DNA of 34,154 nucleotides, taken from the NCBI GenBank assembly GCA_021776115.1, contig JAJFGN010000032.1, positions 1 through 34,154 of the forward strand. Reading direction: 5' to 3'. Position numbers and translations under genes: made by a program. Source of the stretch: Kiloniellaceae bacterium. GTDB lineage: Bacteria > Pseudomonadota > Alphaproteobacteria > Kiloniellales > J153. The first letter of the stretch is position 1. Every line of letters begins with the position of its first letter. Below the pieces are notes generated by a model. That model made no database searches. It was given only the letters and a program-made list of their open reading frames with translations, and was not told the origin of the DNA. Positions 7,629-16,509 of the stretch are shown one piece after another.

Positions 7629-9578
7629 TCATTTCTGTGCCGCGCGCCGTTCGGCCGATAGCCAAAACGTGTCCGGTTTATAGATGCCGAAGTACGCGCT
7701 CGGACTCCAGCTAAAGATGCCTTTTGACGGCACATTATTCAGGCCCGCCGCAACCACGACCGGTTGCGGTACACCGTTGACGGTACCAATCGAAAACACT
7801 TGATCGGCGCGAATTTCCAATATCCTTTGCCATACCTGCGTGCGTGCTTCCTTGGTCTTGGCGAGACGCCAATCCTTGTAGAGGCCGAGCAGTTCCTTCG
7901 CCGCAGGCAAGTCCGGCTTCTGCCCGGTCTTTGCGGAAGATTCAAAATACTCGCCCCACTTCGACCACTGCAGTTGAATCTGTTCGGTGGGCGTGAATTC
8001 CGACGGCGCCACGTCCGCTGTCGGCAGGGCGTTATCAAGGCCGGACCAGACCGACATGACCGCCTGGCCGGCGAACACCCGGTTGCGGAAAACTTCGCGC
8101 TGCGAGGGTTTGGTAAAAAGCTCGACACCGACCTTGCCCCAATCCTTCTTGATCATCTCGAGCACATCTGTCTCCTCGGTACTTTCGCCCGAAGTGTCTA
8201 TGATGATCTGAACCGACCGCCCGTCCGGTAGCAGTCGCGTCCCGGCGCCATTGCGCTTAGTTAAGCCAACTTGGTCCAACAAGGCATTCGCCTTCTTCGG
8301 GTCGTGTTGGGCCCAAGCACTCTGGTATTTGGGGTCATACAGCGGACTCTCCGGCAAAACGGTGTCGGCGCCAGGCCGGGCCAATCCGAAATAGAGAACC
8401 TGATTAATCGCGTTGCGGTCGATGGCGACGGAAAGTGCGCGCCGAAAGCGCACGTCACGCATAAGGGTACGCCATGCGGGATCCTCCGCCGTCAGGTTTG
8501 GAAACAGTGCGACCTTGGAGCCGGATGCGGTGGTCCAAAGGCGAACCTGAAAGCCCTTATCCTTTTCGCCTTGCTTCAGAAAAGTGTAATGGTCGAAACG
8601 GATATGCCGGGCCTGTAAGTCAGTCTCACCAAAACCGGTTTTCGCCGGAACCAGGTTGCTGTCCGAAATGTTGACGATCACGCGGTCCAGGTAGGGCAGT
8701 TGCCGCCCAGCACTATCCACCCTGTGATAGTAAGGGTTGCGCGTGAACACGAAACGGTCGGCGGGCCTGGGCGTGATATTCATCCAGGGCTGCAAGACCG
8801 GCAGATCGATGTTGTCAAAGCGGTACTGCTCGTCCTTACGATTGAAAAGGCTGACCCAGTTTCGCGCCGAGGCTTCCACGATCTTCTCCGCCAGGTCTTT
8901 TTGCTCGGCGTAGGCGGCATGAAACTGCTTAAGGTAGTGGGCCGGCCGGTAGATATACAACGGCCGCGCGCCCGCAATCGCGGGCAGGAAATAGGGATTT
9001 GGGTTCGACCAGCTATAACGCACAGTCTGAGGGTCGATGATTTCGACGCGGGGCGCCTCGCCATCGACCCTGAGCACTTTCGGTGGACCGAAGGGCGATA
9101 GTTCCTCGTTATTGACCACATCGTCCCAGTAGAAGCGGAAATCCTCCGCCGTGAAGGGTTGTCCGTTCGACCAACGATGATTCTTTCGCAACCGGAAGGT
9201 AAATACCTTTTGGTCCTCGACCTCGATCTTTTCGACAATATCGGGCACGAGGTTCAGATCGGGATCAAGGCCGACCAAGCGGGCATAGCCATAAACGGTC
9301 ATCAAGCGGATGTCTTTTTGGCGCCCCATGAGCGTTTCGATCGTTCCACCGTGTTCACCCAGGACTTGCTCGTTGGGGATTAGAGTCGCGACGGACGGAG
9401 GATCGGGTAGTCGTTCACTGACCGGCGGCAGATTTCCGCTGGCAACCAGGGGCGCAAGTATCGGCGGTTCGATAAACTCGGCCGCGCGCACCGACGAGGC
9501 GAAAGCAAAAAGCAAAGCCAAGGCACTGACCGAGCAAGCTAGGGCTGAGCTGGCTAAGGTGATTTTTTTAAATTTCAT
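7629..9578 (-). CDS. ABC transporter substrate-binding protein, family 5 (peptide/opine type)
   Basis: A 649-residue periplasmic binding protein with a Sec signal peptide: MKFKK, a hydrophobic stretch to about residue 30 and an AxA-type site near SVRAA. The SBP_bac_5 fold is shown by FTFRLRKNHRWSNGQPFTAEDFRFYWDDV (about 130-160) and DVRFRRALSVAIDRNAINQVLYFGLA in the second lobe. It is larger than DppA or OppA (about 535), resembling long family-5 receptors that pair with permeases carrying a periplasmic insertion. The ATG overlaps the ATPase stop codon (ATGA) with GAGG upstream. The placement ATPase, then receptor, then permeases departs from the usual receptor-first order. The ligand is unknown; peptides, opines or sugars are possible. 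Confidence 0.93.
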   Translation of the reverse strand: MKFKKITLASSALACSVSALALLFAFASSVRAAEFIEPPILAPLVASGNLPPVSERLPDPPSVATLIPNEQVLGEHGGTIETLMGRQKDIRLMTVYGYARLVGLDPDLNLVPDIVEKIEVEDQKVFTFRLRKNHRWSNGQPFTAEDFRFYWDDVVNNEELSPFGPPKVLRVDGEAPRVEIIDPQTVRYSWSNPNPYFLPAIAGARPLYIYRPAHYLKQFHAAYAEQKDLAEKIVEASARNWVSLFNRKDEQYRFDNIDLPVLQPWMNITPRPADRFVFTRNPYYHRVDSAGRQLPYLDRVIVNISDSNLVPAKTGFGETDLQARHIRFDHYTFLKQGEKDKGFQVRLWTTASGSKVALFPNLTAEDPAWRTLMRDVRFRRALSVAIDRNAINQVLYFGLARPGADTVLPESPLYDPKYQSAWAQHDPKKANALLDQVGLTKRNGAGTRLLPDGRSVQIIIDTSGESTEETDVLEMIKKDWGKVGVELFTKPSQREVFRNRVFAGQAVMSVWSGLDNALPTADVAPSEFTPTEQIQLQWSKWGEYFESSAKTGQKPDLPAAKELLGLYKDWRLAKTKEARTQVWQRILEIRADQVFSIGTVNGVPQPVVVAAGLNNVPSKGIFSWSPSAYFGIYKPDTFWLSAERRAAQK

Positions 9579-11476
9579 GACGTGAGAACCTCTGGCCGGG
9601 TTTCCGCGCTCGCGCGTACGAAATGTTCGCCTCCCAAATCGAAAAGCTTCGACGGCGCCGCTTCACTCAAGGTGAATGGTGCTGGAAAATCCGCCGGCCC
9701 CGCCTGTTTCATAGCGGATATGTGGCCGAAATCGAGCTTGCGGCTGGGATCGGGATACGGCACGGCGGACAATAAAGTTTGGGTATAAGGATGCACCGGT
9801 TTGGAGAATAGGACATCGCGTGGTGCGATCTCGACCAAGCGGCCAGCGCACATGACGGCGATGCGGTCTGCCATGTAGTCGACAACAGCAAGATTATGCG
9901 AAATGAAGAGGTAGGTCAGCCCCAGCTCGCTCTGCAAATCTTTCAACAGGTTCAGGATCTGCGCTTGAATGGAAACATCGAGCGACGACACGGGTTCATC
10001 GCAAATCAGAAGTTCGGGTTGGAGCGCCAGGGCGCGGGCAATGCCCAGACGCTGGCGCTGACCGCCCGAAAAACTGTGCGGATAGCGACGCAGGAAGCGC
10101 ACGTCGAGGCCGACCAAACGCATTAGCTCCTTAACCAGCTCAATACGTTCCTCCTGTGTGCCGACATTGTGAACCACCAAAGGTTCGCTGATGATATCGA
10201 GCGCGGTCATGCGTGGGTTGAGCGACCCAAAGGGATCTTGGAAAATGAACTGGACGTGACGCCGGAAATTGAGCAAGCCCGCGCCCTTCAAGGCCAGAAC
10301 ATCGACATCCTTACCGGCCGTCCGATATGTCACCGAACCGGCGTCGGGCAGGAGCGCGCGCATAATCACCTTGCTGGCCGTCGTCTTGCCGCATCCGGAT
10401 TCGCCAACCAGGCCCAGGCACTCCCCGCGCCGCACCGTGAAACTGACGTCGTCGACCGCTGTTACCTCCACCTTGGCGCCCAATCCCAGGACACCTTGCT
10501 GGCGCAAGGTGAAAGCCTTGGTCAGCCCTTTGACTTCCAGGACGGTTTCGCCTGCCACGTCCAGGTGCGGACCTTCGGCGCCGTCGGACCCGGCCTTGCG
10601 CAGGAGCCGGGCTTTACCCGGCTCGATCTCGCGAATGGGAACCAGCCGCTCGCCACGCGGCATGTTGGTACGCGGCACCGCGGTGAATAGGGCCTTGAGG
10701 TAGGGGTGCTCCGGCCGGCCGAATATCTCGGCGCAGGGGCCACTTTCAACGACCCGGCCGTGATACATCACGACAACCTCTTCAGCGATGTTCGCCACGA
10801 CGCCAAGATCGTGCGTGATAACCAAAACCGCCATGCCGAGCTCGCTCTGCAAGTCAATCAACAGTTTCAATATCTGTGCCTGAATCGTCACATCCAGCGC
10901 CGTCGTCGGCTCGTCGGCAATGAGTAATGACGGACGGCAAATCAAAGCCATCGCGATCATCGCGCGCTGGCGCAACCCGCCAGACAACTCGAAGGGATAA
11001 GCGTTTAGGGTGGCGGCAGGAGCGGGAAAACCAACCAGCCGGAGCATCTCTTCGGTCAGATCGCGTCCGGTCTTGCGGTCGACGTCACGATGCAGGAACA
11101 AGGCCTCGCCAACCTGATCGCCTATCGTGTGGACGGGCGATAATGAGGTCATCGGCTCTTGAAAAATTATCGATATATGGCCGCCGCGAATCGCGCGCAT
11201 GCGCGCGCCGTCGCGATCCAGCGCAGCAATATCGATTTCGGCGCCCGACTTGGCCGGGTCGCGATATAGGATCTGACCGCCATCTATCATCCCGACTTTC
11301 GGCAAGATTCCCATGATGGCTTGAGCAACGGTCGATTTGCCCGATCCGGACTCGCCGACTAGGGCGACGGTCGAACCTTTACGGATATCGAAGGAGACAC
11401 CATTGACCGCGGGCACGATCGACCCATGGATGCGAAAGCCGACCTCAAGGTTACGAACCGAAAGGACGTCATCCAT
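9575..11476 (-). CDS. Dual ATP-binding protein of the peptide ABC transporter (DppD-DppF fusion type)
   Basis: A 633-residue cytoplasmic ATPase with two complete nucleotide-binding domains, equivalent to fused DppD and DppF. Domain 1 has Walker [10 protein letters not shown], signature LSGGLRQR and Walker [10 protein letters not shown]. Domain 2 has [17 protein letters not shown] and LLICDEPVS. Each domain ends in the oligopeptide-type segment ([12 protein letters not shown] and [12 protein letters not shown]). An acidic/Gly linker of about 40 residues joins them. I chose the ATG at 11476, with AAGGA about 10 bases upstream; a TTG at 11503 would add nine residues and overlap the preceding gene. 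The ATGA overlap with the receptor gene shows translational coupling. Confidence 0.94.
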   Translation of the reverse strand: MDDVLSVRNLEVGFRIHGSIVPAVNGVSFDIRKGSTVALVGESGSGKSTVAQAIMGILPKVGMIDGGQILYRDPAKSGAEIDIAALDRDGARMRAIRGGHISIIFQEPMTSLSPVHTIGDQVGEALFLHRDVDRKTGRDLTEEMLRLVGFPAPAATLNAYPFELSGGLRQRAMIAMALICRPSLLIADEPTTALDVTIQAQILKLLIDLQSELGMAVLVITHDLGVVANIAEEVVVMYHGRVVESGPCAEIFGRPEHPYLKALFTAVPRTNMPRGERLVPIREIEPGKARLLRKAGSDGAEGPHLDVAGETVLEVKGLTKAFTLRQQGVLGLGAKVEVTAVDDVSFTVRRGECLGLVGESGCGKTTASKVIMRALLPDAGSVTYRTAGKDVDVLALKGAGLLNFRRHVQFIFQDPFGSLNPRMTALDIISEPLVVHNVGTQEERIELVKELMRLVGLDVRFLRRYPHSFSGGQRQRLGIARALALQPELLICDEPVSSLDVSIQAQILNLLKDLQSELGLTYLFISHNLAVVDYMADRIAVMCAGRLVEIAPRDVLFSKPVHPYTQTLLSAVPYPDPSRKLDFGHISAMKQAGPADFPAPFTLSEAAPSKLFDLGGEHFVRASAETRPEVLTS

Positions 11477-11489
11477 GAAGCGCGGGTCC

Positions 11490-12149
11490 TTACTTTCGGC
11501 CAATCAGCATGAAGCGGGAATAGCGTCGCCGTTTTAGCGTGCCCTCGTAGTACAGCTCGCTCATTGGCAGTTGCGCTTTAAGCTCCACCAGATCGACAAC
11601 ACAGTTAACATGCTCGTCGCAATCGAAATAATCGTTCGACTGCACGACCAGCAACATGTCCTTGGGAACCCGGTCATACCAATCCGACGCAACGGGCATA
11701 TGTTCGCAGCTGGTATTGACGATCAGGTCTCGCGTGCGCCCGGCGGCAAGTTTGTAATTCAGGGCCGCGGCGTTCGCCGTAATCGCTTTGAAGTGGCCGT
11801 GGGCGCTAGCCTCCGCGTTAACGCGCTCCGCGACTGGCGCGCAAGCCGGATCTATGTCGTAGCTCCGCACTTGCGTCGTTTGGAACCTCGCGTCGCTGAG
11901 CAAAAGCGCCCCAAGGGCGCCGTACCACCCGCCTAGGACATGGACAGTCCCGAAGTTTCCGCCCAGGGTCTCGTGTGTGCGATCGAGCAACCACGTCTTG
12001 CTCGCGACCTGATTGGCGTTGAAGGCATGGTGCAGCCCTTCGGGCGGCGCGCTGAAACGCCCACACACGGCTTCGCTGAATTCCGCCGGGCGGCTAAAAG
12101 CCGCCAGATCGGTCAAGGTTTCGGATTTCGGGCCGCCATGGTCAAACAT
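11490..12149 (-). CDS. Class I SAM-dependent methyltransferase-like protein
   Basis: A 219-residue soluble protein. A Rossmann-type first motif VHVLGGWYGALGALLL (about residues 69-84), then a strand ending in SYDIDP (about 98-103), resemble motifs I and II of class I methyltransferases. NTSCEHM (about 147-153) and VVQSNDYF follow, then a C-terminal RYSRFMLIGR. No substrate can be named. It is the first gene of the run leading into the peptide ABC operon; its stop lies 13 bp before the ATPase ATG, so co-transcription is likely. Whether it modifies the transported compound or is a chance neighbour is unknown. No clear ribosome binding site is visible before the ATG at 12149. Confidence 0.75.
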   Translation of the reverse strand: MFDHGGPKSETLTDLAAFSRPAEFSEAVCGRFSAPPEGLHHAFNANQVASKTWLLDRTHETLGGNFGTVHVLGGWYGALGALLLSDARFQTTQVRSYDIDPACAPVAERVNAEASAHGHFKAITANAAALNYKLAAGRTRDLIVNTSCEHMPVASDWYDRVPKDMLLVVQSNDYFDCDEHVNCVVDLVELKAQLPMSELYYEGTLKRRRYSRFMLIGRK

Positions 12150-12570
12150 CTAAAATACTGCTCCCTGGCCAATCCATTGCACGAGGACGCAACGGAAGCA
12201 CCTGAAATTCATACATATTTTGAGCGCGATCAGACTATCGCCCGATCCCGCAAACAGCAACATTTCAATATTGAGGCGTCGATATTGCCCCGCCTTGTGA
12301 AACCGTCCCTTACGTTCGCGCCTCAACACCCTGTTTGCCGCCCTATGGCCCGACTCTTCGCTCTGCTCCCGTATGCCGCGTAAGTCGGCCCGCCAGCTAT
12401 TTGATCTTGTCTTGCTGTTCCAGCGGTTGAGTCGCCTATGGTGTTTTGTGCGGCCGGACAGGTCAAGCTCTTGTTCCGCGCGACCGCCTTGGCCATTGCC
12501 GGAAACTCGGGCTAGGGTGCGGGCTAATCCAAGCCCCGCCTAGCACTCTACCAGACATTTGGGAGCCAGG
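12150..12570. other. Divergent intergenic region with possible operator
   Basis: This 421-bp gap separates the methyltransferase gene (-) from the YjbQ gene (+), and I see no convincing gene in it. Its left part is richer in A and T than its surroundings. It holds an inverted repeat, CAATAT at 12266-12271 and ATATTG at 12282-12287, separated by 10 bases, about 117 bp before the methyltransferase start. It could bind a dimeric regulator of the ABC operon. The evidence is symmetry alone. Confidence 0.3.
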
Positions 12571-12990
12571 ATGCGCCAAACACGCCATCTCCTCACGGTC
12601 TTGGCAGCCGCTCAGGGCATGCATGAGATCACACCCGAGGTCGCGGCATGGATTGCCCACGAGGATATCTGCGACGGACTCTTGACTCTTTTCATCCGGC
12701 ATACCTCGGCATCGCTCCTGATCCAGGAAAATGCCGATCCCGACGTCCAATACGATCTGCAAGCCTGGTTAGATGCAGCGGCGCCACAGAGAGCGGAACT
12801 TTATCGCCACAGCGCCGAGGGCCTCGACGACATGCCGGCCCACATTAAGAGCGCCCTGACCCAAAGCCATCTGAGCGTCCCCATCGGTGAGGGAAAATTG
12901 ATGCTGGGCACCTGGCAGGGCATCTATCTGTTGGAGCACCGCCGCCGGCCGCGCGAAAGGCAGGTGGTCTTACATCTCCTGGGCGAATAG
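12571..12990 (+). CDS. YjbQ family protein (UPF0047; secondary thiamine-phosphate synthase)
   Basis: A 139-residue cytoplasmic protein of the YjbQ/UPF0047 family, whose members have a weak thiamine-phosphate synthase side activity; the true role is unsettled. Family marks: FIRHTSASLLIQENADPDV (about residues 41-59), YRHSAEGLDDMPAHIKSALTQ (about 78-98) and GTWQGIYLLEHR (about 113-124). The conserved histidines of the presumed metal or active site are all present. I chose the ATG at 12571, with GGGAG five bases upstream; a TTG start at 12559 is less likely. It stands alone, divergent from the methyltransferase gene and 158 bp before the next gene on the same strand. Confidence 0.92.
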   Translation: MRQTRHLLTVLAAAQGMHEITPEVAAWIAHEDICDGLLTLFIRHTSASLLIQENADPDVQYDLQAWLDAAAPQRAELYRHSAEGLDDMPAHIKSALTQSHLSVPIGEGKLMLGTWQGIYLLEHRRRPRERQVVLHLLGE

Positions 12991-13148
12991 GGAAATGCTC
13001 CCGCCAGCCGGCGTTCTCTGTTGACCGCCGAGCTTGGATGACCGGGCATCCATATTTCACACGGAATTTCCGCGACCGAATAATTTGAGGCATACTTCGC
13101 AAGAACGGGCCGGACCCTAACAGGGGTCAGCCGAAGGGGCAAAACGAC

Positions 13149-14243
13149 ATGATGACACAGGTCACCGACCAGATGCCAATCGGCACAGAGGGGCAGTTGG
13201 AACGCGGCGACCGTGTTCCGCCGTTTGCCCTGCCCGATCAGAATGGCGCCGCGGTGACGCCCTTGTCCGACGACGTAGCCGGCAAGCCGATGATCTTGCT
13301 CTTCGAGTGTGCGGACGAACAAGCCGGGCCAGCCCTTGAGCGAGAGCTTGTGGCGTTACGTGACACCAGAAGAGACTGGGAGCTGAACGACACGGTCGTT
13401 TTCGCCATTACCCGGCGAAGCCCGGAAGAAAACCTCAGACTCCATGACTCCCTCGAACTGCCCTACTCGGTGCTATCCGATGGGTCGGGAGAGGTCTTCC
13501 GGGCCTATGGATTGGATGCCCTGCCACCGGGCTGCCCAAACGTTACGTTCGTATTGGATACCAACATGCGGGCGATCGAGATCGTGGCGGGGGGCAACCC
13601 TGGATCGCAGGCGCCCCGCGCCATCGACAAAATCTCGACCCTGATGGCAGACAACCCTGGCACCCAATTGAAGCGGCACCCGCCGGTCTTGGTGGTGCCC
13701 GGCGCCTTAACGCCAGAGGATTGCGCCCGTGCCGTTCAAGTATGGCACCGCCCGGTGCGGGTCTGGGAAACGGATGGCATGATCTGCGACGGTTACGCGG
13801 TGGAAAAGGGCGACTTCAAAGTCCGGAACGAGAGCTATGGACGGGTAATGCAACTCGTCGTGCGCGACCCACAGGTACAGAAATACCTGGATGCCAAGAT
13901 GGGGCGGCGCGTCTTGACCGAGATTCAGAAGGCTTTCCAGACCAAGGTCTCGCGACGTGAGGATTACCGAATTGCCAGGTATGACGCCGCGGAGGGTGGT
14001 AGCTTGCCCGCCCACCGCGATAATCCGACGCCGGAAACCAAGCATCGGCGCTTCACGGTTTCAGTTACGCTGAATGCCGAGGAATTCGATGGCGGCGCGC
14101 TGAGATTTCCGGAGTACGGCAGGCAGGAGTATTTGGTACCAACCGGCGCCGCGGTCGTTTGGTCCTGCGCTTTGTTGCACGAGGTCCTACCGGTTGTATC
14201 CGGGCGCCGCTTTATTCTGGGCACCCATTTGTTCGGGACCTGA
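13149..14243 (+). CDS. Peroxiredoxin-like/2OG-Fe(II) oxygenase fusion protein
   Basis: This 364-residue protein joins two domains. Residues 17-170 form an AhpC/TSA-like thioredoxin fold: GDRVPPFALPDQNG, then MILLFECAD, and LPYSVLSDGSGEVFRAYG with TFVLDTNM. Residues 178-364 form a 2-oxoglutarate/Fe(II) dioxygenase domain with iron ligands H289 and D291 (AHRDN) and H344 (LLHEV), and R353 or R354 to bind 2-oxoglutarate. Where peroxiredoxins carry the peroxidatic cysteine after the first beta-strand, this protein has Pro61 (AGPALE), so the N-terminal domain is probably not a working peroxidase; Cys54 is off position. The oxygenase resembles prolyl-4-hydroxylase-like enzymes acting on proteins. 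AAGGGG precedes the ATG. The substrate is unknown. Confidence 0.85.
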   Translation: MMTQVTDQMPIGTEGQLERGDRVPPFALPDQNGAAVTPLSDDVAGKPMILLFECADEQAGPALERELVALRDTRRDWELNDTVVFAITRRSPEENLRLHDSLELPYSVLSDGSGEVFRAYGLDALPPGCPNVTFVLDTNMRAIEIVAGGNPGSQAPRAIDKISTLMADNPGTQLKRHPPVLVVPGALTPEDCARAVQVWHRPVRVWETDGMICDGYAVEKGDFKVRNESYGRVMQLVVRDPQVQKYLDAKMGRRVLTEIQKAFQTKVSRREDYRIARYDAAEGGSLPAHRDNPTPETKHRRFTVSVTLNAEEFDGGALRFPEYGRQEYLVPTGAAVVWSCALLHEVLPVVSGRRFILGTHLFGT

Positions 14244-14319
14244 GCGAACGGAGCCGCGGAAGGTATCCAGAAGAACCATCCGCGCCCCGTCTCACGTATC
14301 GCTAACAAATTGTAAAACC

Positions 14320-14396
14320 TGGTCGGGGAGAGAGGATTCGAACCTCCGGCCCCCGCCTCCCGAAGACGGTGCTCTACCAGGCTGAGCTACTCCCCG
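14320..14396 (-). tRNA. tRNA-Pro (anticodon CGG)
   Basis: Read on the minus strand, a full 77-base cloverleaf is seen. The acceptor stem CGGGGAG pairs with CTCCCCG, followed by A73 and an encoded CCA. The D arm is AGCTCAGCCTGGTAGAGCA. The anticodon stem CCGTC/GGCGG encloses loop TTCGGGA with anticodon CGG at 14360-14362, and the T arm contains GGTTCGAATCC. It decodes CCG, a frequent proline codon in this GC-rich genome. It lies alone between the oxygenase fusion gene and the TRAP operon, antisense to both. No integrase or att-like duplication of its 3' end was seen nearby. Confidence 0.96.
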
Positions 14397-14643
14397 GCGC
14401 GGCCGGTTTATAGCGGCTCGCCAGCGCCTTGGCAACGATCCAGAGTAACCGGCGGACCGGCCCTGGAAAGTCACCCCCCGCCCCATTCGGCCTTGTCTCA
14501 TGGGGTGGCCCTGGGCTAGCGTTCAGCCAACGAATTGGTACGCAATGGCCAGAAGGCCAACGCGCCGACAGCGTCTGGGGCAACAAACGTCCGCCGGCTC
14601 TATCGTGGTGGGCAAATATTCCATTAGGGAGGAGGCCAAATTT

Positions 14644-15708
14644 ATGCACGTCAGAACCGTCTTTAGGTCCTTAGCCACGGCGCTTGCCGTCGGTGGGGCG
14701 CTAACCCTTTCGATGGCCGGCGACACCTACGCCGCGGAAGATCGGGTCAACTGGAAGATGGGCAGCGCTTTCCCAAGCAAGTTGGTCCAACTTGGGTCGC
14801 TCGGCAAGAGCCTGTCCGCCAAGATTGAACGGGTGTCGGGAGGAAATGTCCGGCTCAAATTCTTCGAGCCGCATGCGCTGGTTCCGCCGCTCGAGATGTT
14901 CGACGCGATCTCGGCCGGGTCGCTCGACGCCGCGTGGTCCACGCCCGGCTATTGGTTCGGCAAGGAAAAAGCCCTGGCCCTTTTCGCCGCCGTGCCTTTT
15001 GGGCCGAGCGCGGGCGAATACATGGGCTGGGTTTTTTACGGCGGCGGTAAAGAGTTGATGGACAAGATCTACGCCAAACACGGGATCAAATCGATCATGT
15101 GCGGCGTGATCGCGCCCGAGGCGTCCGGCTGGTTCCGCAAGGAGATCAATTCAGTCGACGATCTAAAGGGCCTTAAGATGCGCTTCTTCGGATTGGGCGC
15201 GAAGGTCATGGAGAAGATCGGGGTCTCGACCCAGTTGATCGCCGGCGGCGACATCTATCCGGCGCTGGAGCGCGGTTCGATCGACGCCACTGAATACTCC
15301 ATGCCGGCGATCGACCTGAACCTCGGTTTCTATCAGATAGCGAAGCACTACTACTTCCCGGGTTGGCACCAACAAGCGACCTTGTTCGATCTTATGATGA
15401 ACAAGGCGAAATGGGACGCGCTGTCCGAAACGCAGCAAGCCCAGATCGAGGTCTCCTGCGGCGATAACTTCCGCGAAGGCTTGGCCGAGGGCGAAGCCAT
15501 CCAAGGCAAGGCACTAAAGGAGTTGAAGGCCAAAGGCGTGCAAATCCATCGCTGGTCGCCGGAGATCCTGGACACCTTGCAGTCGGCGTGGAACGACGTG
15601 GCCGCCGAATTGGCCGCCGAGGACGCGACCTTCAAGGAAGCCTGGGAATCCCTTCAAGCTTTCCGCGCCGAGTATGCGGAATGGAAGGCCGTGGGTTACC
15701 TGCAGTAA
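14644..15708 (+). CDS. dctP: TRAP transporter substrate-binding protein DctP (TakP-like)
   Basis: A 354-residue periplasmic receptor of the DctP family. A signal peptide covers about residues 1-30 (hydrophobic stretch, then TYAAED). The ligand-binding core shows LKGLKMRFFGLGAKVMEKIG with the conserved arginine that salt-bridges a carboxylate, then GGDIYPALERGSIDATEY and HYYFPGWHQQAT. The last pattern resembles TakP-type receptors for 2-oxo acids, so a monocarboxylate or 2-oxo acid is likely. I chose the ATG at 14644 because GGGAGGAGG lies just before it, and upstream in-frame starts would spoil the signal peptide. The two membrane subunits follow after a terminator-like stem-loop. Confidence 0.93.
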   Translation: MHVRTVFRSLATALAVGGALTLSMAGDTYAAEDRVNWKMGSAFPSKLVQLGSLGKSLSAKIERVSGGNVRLKFFEPHALVPPLEMFDAISAGSLDAAWSTPGYWFGKEKALALFAAVPFGPSAGEYMGWVFYGGGKELMDKIYAKHGIKSIMCGVIAPEASGWFRKEINSVDDLKGLKMRFFGLGAKVMEKIGVSTQLIAGGDIYPALERGSIDATEYSMPAIDLNLGFYQIAKHYYFPGWHQQATLFDLMMNKAKWDALSETQQAQIEVSCGDNFREGLAEGEAIQGKALKELKAKGVQIHRWSPEILDTLQSAWNDVAAELAAEDATFKEAWESLQAFRAEYAEWKAVGYLQ

Positions 15709-15724
15709 ACCCGGCACATTTTGA

Positions 15725-15752
15725 GAGGCGCGTCTAAAGACTGGCGCGCCTC
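15725..15752 (+). other. Perfect 8-bp inverted repeat after dctP
   Basis: GAGGCGCG at 15725-15732 pairs with CGCGCCTC at 15745-15752 around a 12-base loop. No T-run follows, so alone it is not a terminator. It lies 16 bp after the dctP stop, just before a longer stem-loop, and may protect the 3' end of a dctP-only mRNA. Confidence 0.55.
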
Positions 15753-15765
15753 ACAGACGCATACA

Positions 15766-15799
15766 CCGGGGCCCAGAGGTCCATCTGGGTCCCGGTTTT
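15766..15799 (+). terminator. Strong stem-loop with T-run between dctP and dctQ
   Basis: CCGGGGCCCAGA at 15766-15777 pairs with TCTGGGTCCCGG at 15784-15795 over 12 positions, including one G-T pair, with a six-base loop and TTTT at 15796-15799. This has the form of an intrinsic terminator. Because dctQ and dctM continue 117 bp later on the same strand, it probably acts partially, giving more receptor than permease mRNA, a known strategy for periplasmic receptors. Confidence 0.75.
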
Positions 15800-15915
15800 G
15801 CAATCGTCAGGGTTCTCGCGCAGGTCGAAAGACGGCCGGCGGACGACCCAATTCCACATCCGCGGAAGCCGGCCCAACCCTAGTCATGAACTAGGCGATC
15901 CGGGGGACGAGCGAC

Positions 15916-16509
15916 ATGGGTTTTCTAGTTCGAATTAGCGACGGCATCGACCGCCTTTTGACCTGGGTTGGCCGAATCGCCGCCTGGGCCGGGGTCATCC
16001 TGATCGCGACCACGATCTTCGATGTGATTACCCGCCGCTTCTTCGTTCTCGGATCCACCAAGCTACAGGAATTCGAGTGGCACATGCACGCCGTGCTGTT
16101 CGCGTTCCTCATAGGATACGCCTACCTCAAGGACGCGCATGTACGCATCGACCTGGTTCGCGACCGGCTGAGCAAGCGGACCCAGTGGTGGATCGAGCTC
16201 CTCGGCTGCCTCCTGTTCTTGCTGCCCTATTGCGCCTTGGTCGTTTACTACAGCTACGACTTCACCGTCCGATCTTATGAGACGGACGAGATATCTGCCT
16301 CCGCCACGGGCTTGAGCTACCGCTGGATTATAAAATCGGTGTTGCCGATCGGATTCTCGTTACTCGGGCTTGCGGGGATCGCCGTGGTTTTGCGCAAGAT
16401 CGTGGAGCTGATGGGCCCGCCCGAATTACGCACCAAGGTTCATGAGACCGAAGTGGCGGAAGCCGAGCCCCTTGTCGAGTCAGTCGGGCGTCGGAAGGGC
16501 GGCGAGTAA
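15916..16509 (+). CDS. dctQ: TRAP transporter small permease DctQ
   Basis: A 197-residue inner-membrane protein with four predicted spans, at about residues 15-35, 52-72, 92-112 and 138-158. Family marks are TTIFDVITRRFFVLGSTKLQE after span 1 and AYLKDAHVRIDLVRDRLS in the loop after span 2. It forms the transport complex with DctM and takes substrate from DctP. The C-terminal 35 residues are charged and cytoplasmic. The stop overlaps the dctM start (TAATG), so translation is coupled. GGGGGACGA lies before the ATG. Confidence 0.92.
   Translation: MGFLVRISDGIDRLLTWVGRIAAWAGVILIATTIFDVITRRFFVLGSTKLQEFEWHMHAVLFAFLIGYAYLKDAHVRIDLVRDRLSKRTQWWIELLGCLLFLLPYCALVVYYSYDFTVRSYETDEISASATGLSYRWIIKSVLPIGFSLLGLAGIAVVLRKIVELMGPPELRTKVHETEVAEAEPLVESVGRRKGGE

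Noticed and set aside
14320-14396. Genomic island inserted at the tRNA-Pro gene
   Set aside because: No integrase, no repeat of the tRNA 3' end was noticed, and flanking genes have the same character as the rest.
14292-14501. Open frame on the minus strand over the tRNA
   Set aside because: It reads through the tRNA-Pro gene and produces the familiar Gly/Arg-rich peptide typical of tRNA shadows; no ribosome binding site or family match.
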